From Flavihumibacter soli (GTDB lineage: Bacteria > Bacteroidota > Bacteroidia > Sphingobacteriales > Sphingobacteriaceae), in contig NZ_JAAFZB010000096.1 of NCBI RefSeq assembly GCF_010692725.1, forward strand, positions 434,001 to 498,000: a DNA stretch of 64,000 nt, in the 5' to 3' direction. The position numbers and the translations under genes are program-made. Below, in pieces: positions 27,252-35,710 of the stretch (position 1 is the first letter of the stretch; every line of letters begins with the position of its first letter). The notes beneath the pieces were generated by a model that worked only from the letters and a program-made list of their open reading frames with translations, was not told where the DNA came from and did not search any database.

Positions 27252-27322
27252 CAAATCTATTCTAATTCCCAACAACAGCTTAATATTTAGGGTGAACGGT
27301 AGGTTTTATTGAGGGAGCGGTA
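27252..27322 (-). promoter_or_regulatory. Putative LytTR-type activator site plus -7 box
   Basis: Read on the plus strand, AACGGTA (27295-27301) and AGCGGTA (27316-27322) are exactly 21 bp apart. Downstream on the minus strand, after 35 bp, is TAGATTTG (27252-27259), a good -7 box with no good -33. LytTR regulators are known to bind direct repeats of about 9 bp spaced by about 12 bp. The same layout recurs at 29841 and 36222. Confidence 0.55.
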
Positions 27323-27447
27323 AGCTAATGTGCTAATATGCTAATGAGTGAACCTGCAAATGGGGAATGAGTATTCACCTGGATAAACCAGGCTACCTCG
27401 TTTTTAATTGTACTTTAGTCAGAATTTTACTACAAGATATTCCTTAA

Positions 27448-28494
27448 ATGAACAGTAGCGTTAAGCCAGGAAAAATAAATAAACGAAGATTAGTTTTAGC
27501 CTTTCATCTGTACCTAAAAGTCCTATTCCTTTTTACTGTATTAGCCGGTGCTTCTTTCTTTTCTGAGGCCCAGGTACTGCCCGGCTTTAAAGCGACCGAA
27601 CTATTTAACGAGCAGGAATTAACAATAAAAGATCAGTGGCAAAATGTGCAGATAAACATCAACGCACCCATTCAGCTTCAAGCAAAAGGAAAAACTTATT
27701 TAATTATTTATGCTTTACCAAACGGCAATAGTATTGAATGGACAAAAGGGAAGAAAACAAAACCCGGTGATGACTGGCATTTCGATATTCAGCACATAGC
27801 CGCACAAACCCGGTATGTGCGAGATCTCGATAAGAAAAATACGTATATCGTAGCCTATTTAATGGCAGAACCTAAGAGCTGGCCTGCCTGGAAACGAACA
27901 ACCCCCAATTCGATTCCTTTGATTAAAGATATGGTTGACAGCTTAACGAATCTTTTTAAAGCATATAACCCTAAACTGGTACTAAACGGTCATAGCGGTG
28001 GTGGAAGTTTAATTTTCGGATTCCTGGATGCCGCAAAAGAGATTCCGGGAAACGTTGAACGAATAGCTTTTTTGGATAGTGATTACGGCTACGTGGATAG
28101 TCTGCATGCTAAGAAATTAACCGGATGGCTGAGTCAAAGCAAAACCAATAAACTGGTCGTGCTGGCTTATAACGACAGCCTGGTCATCTTTAATGGCAAA
28201 CCTTTGGTAAGCCCTACCGGTGGTACCTGGTACCGGAGCCGGCTGATGCAAAGAAATCTGTCTGCTGCATTCCGGTTTTCCACCGTTTCCGACACAGCAT
28301 TTATTACACATAAAGCCTTAAATGGAAGAGTACAATTTATACTGAAAGAAAATCCCGGCGGACTGATCTTCCATACGGAACAGGTGGCAAGGAACGGCTT
28401 TATTCTGTCTCTCCTGTCATCGACCGCGTATGACAGGAAAAAGTACTTTACCTATTTTGGTGAAAGAGCCTATGAAAAGTATGTAGGGGATTAA
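27448..28494 (+). CDS. Secreted alpha/beta-hydrolase-like protein
   Basis: 348 aa. The N-terminal signal ends near SEAQ. Around residue 175 is LVLNGHSGGGSLIFGFLD, the nucleophile elbow G-x-S-x-G of alpha/beta hydrolases, after a strand and followed by VERIAFLDSDYGYVDS. A candidate acid and a late His (FITHKALNGR or IFHTEQ) can be proposed. Substrate unknown; peptidase or esterase activity is possible. Confidence 0.65.
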   Translation: MNSSVKPGKINKRRLVLAFHLYLKVLFLFTVLAGASFFSEAQVLPGFKATELFNEQELTIKDQWQNVQININAPIQLQAKGKTYLIIYALPNGNSIEWTKGKKTKPGDDWHFDIQHIAAQTRYVRDLDKKNTYIVAYLMAEPKSWPAWKRTTPNSIPLIKDMVDSLTNLFKAYNPKLVLNGHSGGGSLIFGFLDAAKEIPGNVERIAFLDSDYGYVDSLHAKKLTGWLSQSKTNKLVVLAYNDSLVIFNGKPLVSPTGGTWYRSRLMQRNLSAAFRFSTVSDTAFITHKALNGRVQFILKENPGGLIFHTEQVARNGFILSLLSSTAYDRKKYFTYFGERAYEKYVGD

Positions 28495-28543
28495 GCAAAA
28501 TTTGTGTCCAAAGAAGGTTAATTCTAAGCTTAATCATACTCTT

Positions 28544-29686
28544 TCATTTCTCATCACCTTTATATGTAAAGGGTTTTTCAAATATCTTCTTCGCTTTAGA
28601 AAGCAGCGGAAGAAAAATGTGTCCGGTATTATAGCCGAAAGTGTAAACTGAAAGGAAAATTCCCAATATCCACATAAAAACTGAAAGCTCACTCCTTCCG
28701 ATAAAGTTTATTATATCGTCGAAATCAATTTTTTCGTTACCAATAACTCTCATCATGTATACATCTGTGCTATAGTTGTTTTTTGTAGAGTCAACTATTT
28801 TTATTATGCTTTCGTTATGATTATAAGAGTTCAAATAAGTCTGTGTAAAAGGTTCAAGTCGTGTAATATTAAATAATGGATTTCTAATTAAACTAGTATC
28901 TGAGAATAGTTTGAATATTAAATCATTTAATTTGGTTTCATAAGGAATCAGATTTTTAGAAATACAGATTACATCTTGGGGTAGAACCATATTTACTAAT
29001 TTTACTTCAACATTTAAATCACCAAATGATTCTTCACCAGTGGCTCCCATAGAATATTCTACAATACTTACAGAATCAATTACTTCTTTGGAATTTTTGC
29101 AAATGATAACATCCTTGTGCAGATCATCTTGTAATGATCTAACCGACGGGTTTTTAATTAACCCCATTTCCCAAAATCTATACAATGCAGCATAGTAACC
29201 TGACATTGAACTATCCTGTAAATATATTTTTTTTATAGTTTTAAAATCATTAAATGTATTGAACCTTGATGGTTGTTTACGTGCAATAAAATATGAATAA
29301 TAATAAGGTGTTTGCCAGTTTTTTTTATGAACTATAAACTTAGGGACAAGAAACTCTTTTTGTTTTGCAGTTATATATTTGTACGAACTGTACATTTTTA
29401 TATAATTATCATTCGTTCCTAGCTCTTTCTTGCTGTGAACAAAAGGAACGAACAGATTTGATAAGTTAAATTCAACTAACAATAGTTTTATACGTTTTTT
29501 TAATTCAGCATTTGCAGAGTCTACATTGACAAGCTTCTCATCATACATTTTATCAGTTATAAAATATAGTGGTTGTTGAGCTTTAACAAGGTTCGTTATC
29601 AGAAGCAATAGAAAAATTAGAGCACACCTATATGACCAAACTTCGCTTATAGTGAAAGAACAATACTTGCTTTGCTTCATGAACAT
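28544..29686 (-). CDS. Periplasmic binding-protein-like (PhnD-like) protein with a C-terminal TM helix
   Basis: About 380 aa from the start used here (MFMKQSKYC); the frame is open to 29761. Signal peptide ends VKAQ. The middle has the two-lobed pattern of PhnD/SsuA-type receptors: KTIKKIYLQDSSMSGYYAAL, DVIICKNSKEVIDSVSIVEY and VLPQDVICISKNLIP. One TM helix (LSVFMWILGIFLSVYTFGYN) near the end anchors it. No transporter genes are beside it, so a sensory or scavenging role is more likely than ABC transport. Low-GC compared with its neighbours. Confidence 0.55.
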   Translation of the reverse strand: MFMKQSKYCSFTISEVWSYRCALIFLLLLITNLVKAQQPLYFITDKMYDEKLVNVDSANAELKKRIKLLLVEFNLSNLFVPFVHSKKELGTNDNYIKMYSSYKYITAKQKEFLVPKFIVHKKNWQTPYYYSYFIARKQPSRFNTFNDFKTIKKIYLQDSSMSGYYAALYRFWEMGLIKNPSVRSLQDDLHKDVIICKNSKEVIDSVSIVEYSMGATGEESFGDLNVEVKLVNMVLPQDVICISKNLIPYETKLNDLIFKLFSDTSLIRNPLFNITRLEPFTQTYLNSYNHNESIIKIVDSTKNNYSTDVYMMRVIGNEKIDFDDIINFIGRSELSVFMWILGIFLSVYTFGYNTGHIFLPLLSKAKKIFEKPFTYKGDEK

Positions 29687-29840
29687 TTTTTTTAAATTAT
29701 ATATCTTAATTCCAATCAACAGAAGACCTTTTGAGTCTAGCGGCATATTTACTAAACTCACCTACACTCTTCGGCTGATGATTGGATATAGTGCACAACA
29801 TCACCTGCAAATGCAGTTTTTACACTTTGACCATTTGATA

Positions 29841-29911
29841 TTAAGATAATCTTTTTAGTGAAGCATTTCGCAGAAAAAGGGTGAACGGTAGGAATTTTTG
29901 AGCGAACGGTA
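29841..29911 (-). promoter_or_regulatory. Putative LytTR-type activator site plus -7-like box
   Basis: AACGGTA at 29884-29890 and 29905-29911 (21 bp period). 35 bp further on the minus strand is TATCTTAA (29841-29848), partly matching TAnnTTTG. It lies about 150 bp upstream of the PhnD-like gene. Same geometry as at 27252 and 36222. Confidence 0.5.
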
Positions 29912-29982
29912 AGATATATCTGAATATAACTCTTAAGTTACCTGATTTCATCGAACAGGTTAAATGACCAATTAAATGTTAA

Positions 29983-30742
29983 CTACCGGCAACGATCAGC
30001 ATAAGACAGACATTATCTAAACGCAGTGCATTGACAACTGGCCTTGCATTAAATTTTGGGTTATCTCCCATTAGAAAGGGAGCTCTTTATGTTTCGAACG
30101 GAATACCATGGATCATATAATACCAGGTCCTCTTTTGCAGGGCTTGATTTAAGGTATAGTTACAGCATGGGGCAAACCATAAACGGCATAACTAAAGCCC
30201 GAACCAATTCAGGATCACACAAAAAGGCTATATTTTTTGAATTGCTCGGAAGCGGGATGCTCTATTCTTTAAACTATGATTTTCGACTTAAACCCAATAG
30301 TAATCAAGGTTTTGGTTTAAGAGTTGGACTTGGAAAAGGCACATATACATCAAATGAAACCTTTGGAAGTCGCTATACAACTCTTCCCGTAAACTTTAAT
30401 TATATACTTGGGAACAAAAGAAGTGGATTGGAAGCCGGGGTTTCTTTCACCCCTGAATTTTCCTTTCAACGTTTTGATGACCAGTTTAATTTTTATAGCA
30501 TCTTAAATTTAGGTTATAGATACCAACCGATAAATAGCGGCCTGTTGTTTAGGCTTGCATACACACCTATTTTGATTGGTGAAAGGTCTCATCCACCGAT
30601 AGGCATTTCTGTTGGCTATGAATTAAATAAAATTTTGAAAACAGTTTTTCCATGTTTATTAATTTCTGTTCATAGTCAGGTTCTGGCACAATACAAGGAA
30701 ATTAGCTATGATATCAAAGTGGTCTACGGCAATAAATTCTAA
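29983..30742 (+). pseudogene. Broken outer-membrane beta-barrel gene
   Basis: The frame at 30056-30742 begins with a TTG after a stop, lacks a signal peptide, and reads as beta-barrel strands (SSFAGLDLRYSYSMGQ, SLNYDFRLKPNSNQGFGLRVGLG, SGLEAGVSFTPEFSFQRF, GISVGYELNKIL). In another frame, 29983-30120 encodes TISIRQTLSKRSALTTGLAL then NFGLSPIRKGALY, which reads like the preceding strands of the same barrel. This suggests a frameshift and a lost 5' end. The C-terminal LLISVHSQVLAQYK also looks out of place. Confidence 0.45.
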
Positions 30743-30773
30743 TTTTCTGATCTGCCAGCGTAGCGTATATATT

Positions 30774-30815
30774 AGCAAGGAGTGGATTAATGTCTTATTT
30801 CCTGCGTCTAACACT
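30774..30815 (+). repeat. Fragment of the island's structured RNA element
   Basis: 39 of 42 bases match 43271-43312 inside the island (AGCAAGGAGTGGAT...CTTATTTCCTGCGTCTAAC). It lies outside the present island boundary, next to a CCTTTTAAA island-type motif (30859-30867), and marks older island debris. Confidence 0.7.
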
Positions 30816-30983
30816 GATACCCTACACAGATCCTACCCAAGAACGAATAGTCCGCTTGCCTTTTAAATAGAGAACTTCGGTATCCCAAGCACCAGACAAG
30901 TGCTGTTCCTAAATAGATTTTCAAAAATCCCTTCCAGAACTTGCATTAAGAAATAAAAATGATGATTATTGCACCTCTAAAAC

Positions 30984-31045
30984 TGGGATTAGCTCAGCTG
31001 GCTAGAGTGTCCCGATGGAAATCGGGAAGGTCAGCGGTTCGAATC
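30984..31045 (+). pseudogene. Degenerate tRNA remnant
   Basis: GGGATTAGCTCAGCTGGCTA plus GAG matches the 5' half of tRNA-Ala/Ile. Then come an anticodon-like stem-loop TCCCG-ATGGAAAT-CGGGA (8-nt loop, GGA in the middle) and a T-loop (AGCGGTTCGAATC) whose 3' stem partner is missing. There is no acceptor 3' strand. Probably a scar of an earlier integration. Confidence 0.6.
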
Positions 31046-31061
31046 ACATAAATTGCCAAAC

Positions 31062-31104
<43 letters not shown>

Positions 31105-31229
31105 AACTAAATCTGCTCCTCCCCTTTCAAAATCAACTTTTTTAACCTTTTTAACCTAGTGTACGTGTCACGTGCGTGCAACTGACCGGTTTAATAATCT
31201 GTTTTCTAAATTTAATAATATTAGATTAT

Positions 31230-31685
31230 TTAAATCATCCCTTCATCCGTGAAGCTGAAAAAGCTTTCACTAGTTATAATGATATGATCTAAGACTCCAA
31301 TGTCGAGGATCTGTCCTCCAGTCTTGATCTTCCTCGTCAAATCGATATCAGCTTGACTTGGTTTCAAGTTACCTGAAGGATGGTTATGTACCAAGATGAT
31401 TCCGCAGGCATTGGATTTTATAGCTGCTGCAAAGATCACTTTGGGATCTGCAACCGTTCCTGTGGTACCTCCCAAGCTAATATCAATGAGTCCTAAAACT
31501 CTATTAGCTCGATTGAGAAGCATTACTTTAAATTCCTCAATAAACTCAATAATTTCGTAGTTCCAATGTTTCTTAAGTACTTCAAATGCGTCTCTGGATG
31601 AGTTGATCTTCGGCCTGAGTGAGGATTTAACTGTTGATCTGTAGATAAGTTGCACTTCGGCAACGGTCATGATTTGATTTTCCAT
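31230..31685 (-). CDS. RadC-like JAB-domain protein
   Basis: 151 aa, a JAB/MPN metalloprotease-fold domain with the motif HNHPSGNLKPSQADIDLT and the upstream Glu in EFKVMLLNRANRVLG. It lacks the N-terminal HhH region of chromosomal RadC (about 220 aa). Short RadC proteins are typical cargo of mobile elements in Bacteroidota; the molecular role is unclear. First gene inside the left end. Confidence 0.9.
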   Translation of the reverse strand: MENQIMTVAEVQLIYRSTVKSSLRPKINSSRDAFEVLKKHWNYEIIEFIEEFKVMLLNRANRVLGLIDISLGGTTGTVADPKVIFAAAIKSNACGIILVHNHPSGNLKPSQADIDLTRKIKTGGQILDIGVLDHIIITSESFFSFTDEGMI

Positions 31686-31964
31686 AATATTTAGAATTAA
31701 TTATAGAGCATGACCAAGCTTTAAGCTGAACTAAGCAAAGAAGCAACGGAATAAATGGGCTAGTGGGCTGTAATGTGGGTTTATGCCGGAATTTCTTTAA
31801 GCGTGTTCAGGCTACAAGCTTAAATTGGCGTGAATGATTAATGATGATATTATATTTCTAATCTTTCGTTTATAAACTTGAGGAGATACCTACACTTTTT
31901 TGATTTGAGAGGGTTATATACCCCGTTTTAATGAAGTGTAGGAATTTGATTCGGTAGATATACT

Positions 31965-32010
31965 TTTTAAAAGTTACTTCACCTATCTACCTTTTAAAGA
32001 ATGAGTTTGA
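31965..32010 (+). repeat. Island-specific intergenic repeat, CCTTTTAAA type
   Basis: ACTTTTTAAAAGTTACTTCA then CCTATCTACCTTTTAAAG; related copies at 33530-33565 and 36483-36520 keep the two TTTTAAA boxes about 25 bp apart, and single or inverted boxes occur at 30859, 48285 and 53063. The region 31686-32189 holds this repeat and no gene. Confidence 0.6.
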
Positions 32011-32189
32011 ATACTGGTTCCTAATGTTTAAGCTTTCAGCAGCTCATAGCCTAACTCTTACTGAATGAAAATTGCGATATAATGTTCAGCAATGAAGCCA
32101 GAAACATCCTGACTGCTATCAGTTTTACATTATCCTTGTTTAGATATTCGTGAAAAGCTAATATTGAGACTTTAAAGCCCTACTTATTT

Positions 32190-32750
32190 ATGACAGAAAA
32201 GGTAATGATTATTGGTTTATTGGGAGGTTCTAAACGAGTTGAGTGCGTTTGCGAAACGATAGAAGAAGCTCGCGAGAAGGTTGCATATCTTTCATCCTGT
32301 AGTATTCAAATCCCCACAAGAGATGATAAAATTTGGCGGCAATTAGGTGTTGGTTTTTTTGAAGCTGAGATATTGATTAATGAACTTGAAAAATTAAAGG
32401 ACATAAGAGAATCTAACCCCATATCGTATACTATTTTAAAAGACAATAAATTAGCAGAGAAGGCACCTAACACAATTAGGGTGCAAGTTATTGGTGTTTC
32501 ATCAAAGAACTACAAACAAGAATACGTACATACAATTAGAGACTTGGATTGGGATGGATCCCCAGACACAATGAAGGTTTACAAAGTTACTTTACCGGCT
32601 AAATCCAAGATGAACAGCGTGCACGAAGTAAATATGGATGATTTTAAGGTTGTTACGCGGCCGGCTAACTTCAGCTATGAGGTTCAAGGAGAAACTCATT
32701 ACACAAGTAAACAAGAGACTTGGCTCTTCATAAAACATCCTCACGAATAG
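32190..32750 (+). CDS. Island protein of unknown function
   Basis: 186 aa, soluble, no recognised motif. The first 30 residues (MIIGLLGGSKRVECVCETIE) could be a nucleotide-binding-like strand-loop. The middle has IRVQVIGVSSKNYKQEYVHT. The only plus-strand gene in the left part of the island; transcribed away from the radC-like gene. Confidence 0.5.
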   Translation: MTEKVMIIGLLGGSKRVECVCETIEEAREKVAYLSSCSIQIPTRDDKIWRQLGVGFFEAEILINELEKLKDIRESNPISYTILKDNKLAEKAPNTIRVQVIGVSSKNYKQEYVHTIRDLDWDGSPDTMKVYKVTLPAKSKMNSVHEVNMDDFKVVTRPANFSYEVQGETHYTSKQETWLFIKHPHE

Positions 32751-32823
32751 AACTACACTAATAATCTTAGAGTGCTGTTATTCCTCAGTAAACTGAGTAC
32801 ACCTCACAGCCTTATACTAATGA

Positions 32824-33411
32824 TCACTGCCTTCCGATAATGGGATTATATCTGTTCCTAAGCGCACTTTCAATAGCCGGCACTATCATGTTATAGTTTC
32901 GAACATCCATTGGAATCCAACTTATTCTAAAGGTGTTACCATATAAATTTGTGCGTTCTTTTAGTTTCATCGCGAAGGTAGTTGCTGCAGAGCTTTTTAA
33001 TAAATGATCATTAACTCTCGAGGCAACCCTTTTACTCTTTCCGATGTAAATAGGCATCCAGTCTTTGAGCTCTTTATGTGATTTTACCCTAACATTTTTA
33101 ATTCCTGGTACCCAACTGAAAGTAACGTCTCTCCATAAGTTGGTAAAATCAGTCATCCATGCAATAATGTTGGTGCTAACTACTACCTTGATCTCAAAGA
33201 GATAAACTCCGGGTAAGTTGTATTCGTCATGGCAAATACATTTGGTCTGACTATCTAATGTAAACTCTTGTATTGGTATAAACTCCATGCATTCAGCCAT
33301 CAGATGGAGCTTCTTAGCTTCTTCGATTAGAGAAATATCAACTTGGTTCAGAAGCTGATTTATCTCATTACTACTTAAAGTAGTTGTATTTGGCCCCTCT
33401 GGATTAATCAT
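32824..33411 (-). CDS. GIY-YIG-fold nuclease-like protein
   Basis: 195 aa. The GIY-YIG elements are present but spread out: PGVYLFEIK (GVY at 68-70), PIYIGKSKRVASRVNDHLL (YIG at 122-124, Arg 129 as the catalytic Arg) and AIESALRNRYNPIIG (Glu 181, Asn 189). An insertion of about 45 residues separates the two halves of the motif, longer than usual. Probably a DNA nuclease or a domain of a restriction-like system; single gene flanked by repeats. Confidence 0.72.
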   Translation of the reverse strand: MINPEGPNTTTLSSNEINQLLNQVDISLIEEAKKLHLMAECMEFIPIQEFTLDSQTKCICHDEYNLPGVYLFEIKVVVSTNIIAWMTDFTNLWRDVTFSWVPGIKNVRVKSHKELKDWMPIYIGKSKRVASRVNDHLLKSSAATTFAMKLKERTNLYGNTFRISWIPMDVRNYNMIVPAIESALRNRYNPIIGRQ

Positions 33412-33601
33412 TTTAGTTCGACAAAGTTGTCAATATCATTAAGTTTTGACAATTATTACTTACAAAATTGGATTTATAAACCCCTTGTTAGTTAAGGCAG
33501 GAAATGTCTTGAGCGATAAGGGTACCTATTTTGAAAAGGCAGCTTCACCAATCTACCTTTTAAAAAGAGGAACATCCTTATTAAGCTTTGAACGTTATGG
33601 A

Positions 33602-34084
33602 TTAGATCGATTCTACTACTATTGCCCTTGATTGCAATTGCTTTGTATTTAGCTGGGCCTTCTTTGCTATGCGGCTTCCAATTCGTACACAAAAAGCATC
33701 AAATTCAGCATTGGCACTGTTTTCACTCTTCAGAAAATCAGAAAGTGACATCCAAGCTTCAACTTTTTCCTCATGGGAGAGATTTTCAAAGTAGCCTTCA
33801 ATAGCTATATATATATTGTCAGCAAGTCTATCTGAGTAACTTATATCCCAATTTCGTGTTCCTTGCAATACTTCTGGCCTCCAAATCCCAAGCACAATCA
33901 CAATTAAAGTAAAAACGGCGAAGAAGGAAATTATTACCCAAACAAGCTGTTCTCTAATTCCCTCGAATTTAAAAGCCATGGCCCCCAGCAGTATCTCTAC
34001 CATTAATAACACAAGCACCATAAAGTTAATGGGTCTCTTTACAGCTTCTATTATTTCTGTTCTATTAATTTCAGACTGGCTCAT
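33602..34084 (-). CDS. Two-TM membrane protein of the Abi-alpha/EVE operon
   Basis: 160 aa. Two TM helices near the N-terminus (about 18-40 and 46-68) are followed by RPEVLQGTRNW and a soluble C-terminal domain (helical, YFENLSHEEKVEAWMSLSDF). This layout (short 2TM, then cytoplasmic domain) is common in membrane effectors of anti-phage systems. The start overlaps the EVE-gene stop by 4 bp, indicating coupled translation. Confidence 0.65.
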   Translation of the reverse strand: MSQSEINRTEIIEAVKRPINFMVLVLLMVEILLGAMAFKFEGIREQLVWVIISFFAVFTLIVIVLGIWRPEVLQGTRNWDISYSDRLADNIYIAIEGYFENLSHEEKVEAWMSLSDFLKSENSANAEFDAFCVRIGSRIAKKAQLNTKQLQSRAIVVESI

Positions 34085-34503
34085 ATCATCATCTGTTTGG
34101 GTACTTGTTCATCCAAAGATTTAATTGCTTTGACTAACTTTTTATGTTGTTGATCTTCTACTAAAAAATTGGTTGCTTGTGGAGCTCTAATTATTAAAAG
34201 ATCTCTCAAATCATTATCATTCTTTAGAAACGATGAGGTAATTGGGTGGGAAAATTTATGTAGGTACTGCACGTCTACGCCATAACTATCCCAATCATTT
34301 TTTTTATACGGTTCGCTAATCAGTGTGCCCCAGCCATAAATCCCGCGAAATCGATCATCGCCACCCATCCAAAAATAAACCAAGTCACCGATCTTCATTT
34401 CATTACGATACCTAGTGGCATACCAAGTATCCTTTTTACCTACAACTAACTTACTTCTTAAGTCGTACCTTTCTGGCAGAGATTGAAAAATGAATGTGTT
34501 CAT
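34081..34503 (-). CDS. EVE-domain protein
   Basis: 140 aa, a single EVE (PUA/YTH-like) domain: WYATRYRNEMKIGDLVYFWM then GGDDRFRGIYGWGTLISEP, with the aromatic residues that line the pocket for modified bases. Family knowledge: EVE domains read modified cytosine or N6-methyl-type marks and are enriched in restriction and anti-phage loci. Here it sits between an Abi-alpha-type gene and a membrane protein. Confidence 0.82.
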   Translation of the reverse strand: MNTFIFQSLPERYDLRSKLVVGKKDTWYATRYRNEMKIGDLVYFWMGGDDRFRGIYGWGTLISEPYKKNDWDSYGVDVQYLHKFSHPITSSFLKNDNDLRDLLIIRAPQATNFLVEDQQHKKLVKAIKSLDEQVPKQMMI

Positions 34504-34512
34504 ATAAGCGCG

Positions 34513-35328
34513 TTAAGCTGGTTCTGTATTCGATAAGCATGCTAGCTTAAATTGTTTGCCAAAGTCAGTCATTATCAGCATCTTTTCTTCAATAATAATA
34601 TCTGATCTGTTATTATATCTTGACATGATTTGACTTTTTAACGTATCATAGTTTGATTTTTTGGTATAAGCCATTCCCGATGGAATTTCAATCAAACCTA
34701 ATCGTGATAAATTTACGATAGCGGCACTTAAATTGAGTCTAAAGTCAAGCTTCTCATCTAATTCGGGGGGGATTATCATTAGGTTAGATTCAAGTAAATG
34801 TTGTCCCCTATCCTGATCGAGTTCAATTGAAACATCCACTAAAGGGTTTATTATTGAAGATGCTAAAAAATCAAAGATAATTGCCTCATCAGTCGACAAA
34901 TTTTTAATTATTTCAACAAACCCCGGATGAGCTAGTTGAGAACTGTTTTTGTTCATCGCATTTGCGATAAGGTTCGCGTAGAGTTCCCTCAAATTTACAT
35001 CGTTTGCTGTAAAGCGAAGGGCCTCCAAAGATGGACCAGCAACAGCCGGGTTTGGGGTCTGAATATCATCGGGGCTCACGCCTTTTAATTTTTCTTCCAA
35101 ATTCTCAGCCAGCCAATCTCCAATTCTTTCGTACCCCCAGACCATAGCCTGTAAAGGCGATAGAGCCACATTAATTACGCCTGCTAATGTTCCTAATGCC
35201 TTACCAACCTGTTGAGTTGCTGGCTTTAGCAAGTCAGGGTAGACAGGTGGGACAATCTGTTTCGATAACCCTTCTGCAACTCCTTGAGCAGCACTTTTGG
35301 CTAGATCATTCAGTTCCTCGCTCATCAA
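34513..35328 (-). CDS. DUF4393/Abi-alpha-family protein
   Basis: 271 aa. It carries the family signature in the centre: AGPSLEALRFTANDVNLREL followed by YANLIANAMNKN, then AHPGFVEIIKNLSTDEAIIF. The N-terminal third has an amphipathic or membrane-interacting stretch (GKALGTLAGVINVALSPLQA). As I recall, this family is named Abi-alpha in Pfam for a link with abortive infection. First gene of a three-gene operon; 9 bp to the EVE gene. Confidence 0.78.
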   Translation of the reverse strand: MMSEELNDLAKSAAQGVAEGLSKQIVPPVYPDLLKPATQQVGKALGTLAGVINVALSPLQAMVWGYERIGDWLAENLEEKLKGVSPDDIQTPNPAVAGPSLEALRFTANDVNLRELYANLIANAMNKNSSQLAHPGFVEIIKNLSTDEAIIFDFLASSIINPLVDVSIELDQDRGQHLLESNLMIIPPELDEKLDFRLNLSAAIVNLSRLGLIEIPSGMAYTKKSNYDTLKSQIMSRYNNRSDIIIEEKMLIMTDFGKQFKLACLSNTEPA

Positions 35329-35400
35329 ATGTTAGTAATAGTTGTAATTATGAAGTTGATTAAATGATATCGTTTAGTTAATTATTAGTAACTACAGTGC

Positions 35401-35700
35401 TTATTTAGCATGCTGCCAACAGTAAACACCATTAGCTGCAGTTCTTGAGCATCTTGGACCTTTCTTGGTTTTTGATGCGCACTGAGTTGCTTTATTTGAA
35501 GCGCTCTTTACAGACTCCTTCTTTGAAGTCGCGCAGACACTGCAAGTACCACCAGAATTACAGTTTTTACACCCTGAACAATTAGAGCAAGCCGTACAGC
35601 TTCCAGTGGGAGAACACTTACCTATACAGCACTTATCTATAGTATTAGTACCAGGGTAAAAGAATATAAAGACAACAAAGATTAATTTGTGTACTATCAT
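35401..35700 (-). CDS. Cys-rich exported or membrane-anchored protein
   Basis: 99 aa from ATG 35700 (MIVHKLIFVVFIFFYPG), which gives an N-terminal hydrophobic segment; the longer reading frame overlaps the upstream gene. Thirteen cysteines, arranged CC-x3-C-x5-C-x2-C-x2-C-x2-C-x2-C..., followed by a C-terminal QCASKTKKGPRCSRTAANG then YCWQH motif that recurs in Bacteroidota proteins and probably binds zinc. Ten bp after the lipoprotein gene stop, so co-transcribed. Confidence 0.6.
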   Translation of the reverse strand: MIVHKLIFVVFIFFYPGTNTIDKCCIGKCSPTGSCTACSNCSGCKNCNSGGTCSVCATSKKESVKSASNKATQCASKTKKGPRCSRTAANGVYCWQHAK

Positions 35701-35710
35701 TACTAATGAG

